A stretch of DNA of 6,927 bases from a bacterium (GTDB lineage: Bacteria > SZUA-79 > Acidulodesulfobacterales > Acidulodesulfobacteraceae), in the NCBI GenBank assembly GCA_021791295.1, contig JAJYWW010000026.1:1-6927 (forward strand), in the 5' to 3' direction. The notes beneath the pieces are model-generated. The model was not told the origin of the DNA and did no database searches. It saw only the letters and a list, made by a program, of their open reading frames with translations. Shown one piece after another: positions 5,750 to 6,927 of the stretch (its first letter is position 1; each line of letters begins with the position of its first letter). The position numbers and the translations under genes are program-made.

Positions 5750-6927
5750 TTATATAGTATTATCTTCCTTTAGGAACGAAGACTCGTATTTTTTATTAGT
5801 GTAAATTATTACTTTTTCCTTCGCCCTTGTTAATGCAACGTAGTAAAGCCTTCTTTCTTCGGCAAAAGGATATTCGTTAACGGTATCGGATACGAGATCA
5901 AGAATAGAATCGCTTGCGTTTTCGGAAGGAATATTTTTTTTATTCGCATAAATCAAAAAAACAATATCCGCTTCAAGTCCTTTAACCCCGTGAATAGTAT
6001 CGTTCAATACGGTTATATGCTGTTTTTTAAATTCATCTTTAAGCCTGTCGATTTCAAGAGCGTATAGTTCTTTTTTTAAATATGCGCCGTTTTTTCTGTT
6101 AAGAATATATACGGTTTTATTTTTTTCGTCCTTTAAATATTTTTCTATATCGGTAAATATATCCGATTCTTTTTCATAGTTTACTATTACGACGGCATCA
6201 TCTTCGGAATTTGTATTTGCGATTATGCTCTTTTTAATCTGGTTCGGATTTTTCTGAATAAACTCGGAAGAATAATCGACTATTCCCTTGTCACATCTGA
6301 AAGTTTTCGTTAAAAAATTAGTTTTTGTGCCGTAACCGCAGCTTTTGAAATATTTATCGAAGTCATAGATATATTTAATATTGGCTCCGGCAAAACCGTT
6401 AATAGCCTGATAATCGTCGCCAACCGCAAAAAGTTTCGCGTCTTTGTTTTTATTTAAAACTGCTTGAACCATATTAAACTTAGAATCCGAAATATCCTGA
6501 AATTCATCTATCATGATAAGTTTATAATCGGGGATAAAAGCGCCGGAATTGATGTTTTCCGCAGCCTTAATTATCATATCCGTATAATCTATCATGCTTT
6601 TGCTCTTTAATTCGTTTTCGTAGCCGTTATAAAGTTCTTCAAAAAGTTTTAAAAATAAAAGGTTTCTTTTTCTGGAGTATATAAATTTAACGGCTTTGGC
6701 CTTATTTTTTAAATCGTTAAAATTAAGCTGTTTATCTTTGAAATGGTCTAAAAAACTACTTAATAAATCATTTAATTTATTTTCTCCTATCCTGCTTAAA
6801 TCCCTGTTTATTTCCGATACGGATTTAGGATTAAATTTTACGTCTCTTCGTATAAGTTCCTTTTTAAGATAACCTAATAGCCTGCCGGAAAAAAACATTC
6901 CGCTCGTAGTCGAAATAAAGTCTATTT
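5750..6927 (-). CDS. helD: Helicase IV (HelD)-like SF1 DNA helicase, 5' end outside window
   Basis: The frame stays open through the right edge, so the Met at 6898 is probably internal and the N-terminal part with Walker A lies outside. Numbering from that Met: motif II IDEFQDIS at 130-137, motif III VGDDYQAINGFAGA at 159-172, motif IV TFR at 199-201, then FIQKNPNQIKK at 213-223, motif V TIHGVKGLEAD at 301-311, and motif VI FAEERRLYYVALTRAKEKV at 345-363. GDD(W/Y)QAI...(S/A)GA with the following FIQ.NP.Q.KK segment fits helicase IV better than UvrD, Rep or PcrA, which have FRGA. Such enzymes unwind DNA 3'-to-5' using ATP in the cytoplasm, in recombination or repair. The C-terminus is short after motif VI. 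A strong promoter follows the gene, so it is probably a separate transcription unit from the operon to its left. Confidence 0.9.
   Translation of the reverse strand, partial: IDFISTTSGMFFSGRLLGYLKKELIRRDVKFNPKSVSEINRDLSRIGENKLNDLLSSFLDHFKDKQLNFNDLKNKAKAVKFIYSRKRNLLFLKLFEELYNGYENELKSKSMIDYTDMIIKAAENINSGAFIPDYKLIMIDEFQDISDSKFNMVQAVLNKNKDAKLFAVGDDYQAINGFAGANIKYIYDFDKYFKSCGYGTKTNFLTKTFRCDKGIVDYSSEFIQKNPNQIKKSIIANTNSEDDAVVIVNYEKESDIFTDIEKYLKDEKNKTVYILNRKNGAYLKKELYALEIDRLKDEFKKQHITVLNDTIHGVKGLEADIVFLIYANKKNIPSENASDSILDLVSDTVNEYPFAEERRLYYVALTRAKEKVIIYTNKKYESSFLKEDNTI

Noticed and set aside
5717..5757. Rho-independent terminator after the helicase: CTATATA/TATATAG inverted repeat (5740-5757) and a T-run on the minus strand (5722-5717).
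   Set aside because: The stem is all A/T except one pair, spans the stop codon, and is separated by 17 bases from the T-run, so a working terminator is not supported.

Overview
The window is AT-rich bacterial DNA in which every supported gene lies on the minus strand, so the order of expression runs from high to low coordinates. A lipoprotein-free signal peptide on one protein, a conjugation-type ATPase and an E. coli-like helicase IV suggest a Gram-negative-type bacterium, possibly on a mobilised segment (plasmid, integrative element or genomic island). I cannot place the taxon from sequence alone.

Layout along the minus strand: a helicase IV (HelD)-like SF1 helicase enters from the right edge and ends at 5750. 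A 170-base gap (5579-5749) holds a near-consensus sigma-70 promoter (TTGACA, 17 nt, TATTTT) and a GC-rich hairpin resembling an IS200/IS605-type right end. Then comes a YdjM/DUF457-type membrane metal-binding protein (5578-5039). Next is the centrepiece, an omega-RNA (about 5022-4770) followed by an IscB RNA-guided nuclease (4735-3494) whose catalytic residues all appear intact. IscB overlaps by four bases (ATGA) a multi-pass membrane protein of unknown function (3497-2745). This is followed at very short spacing by a degenerate HD-GYP protein (2731-1985), a small exported protein made of two copies of one domain (1972-1430), and a VirB4/TraC-like type IV secretion ATPase that runs off the left edge (1403-1).

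The genes from the promoter at 5685-5657 leftward are packed tightly enough to be one operon. The likely reading is a secretion or conjugation-related gene set (membrane protein, HD-GYP-like protein, exported repeat protein, VirB4-like ATPase) into which an IscB element without a transposase gene has been inserted. The right-end hairpin of that element now contains the start codon of the downstream membrane protein. The omega-RNA is well supported: a 5' multi-stem module, a 10-bp long-range stem and a 9-bp pseudoknot can be read directly from the sequence.

Three proteins near the left side have changed signature residues: the HD-GYP protein lacks its HD dyad, and the VirB4-like protein has both a shortened Walker A loop and a DR in place of DE in Walker B. 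These look like a coherent but divergent system, not simple gene decay, because the reading frames are intact.
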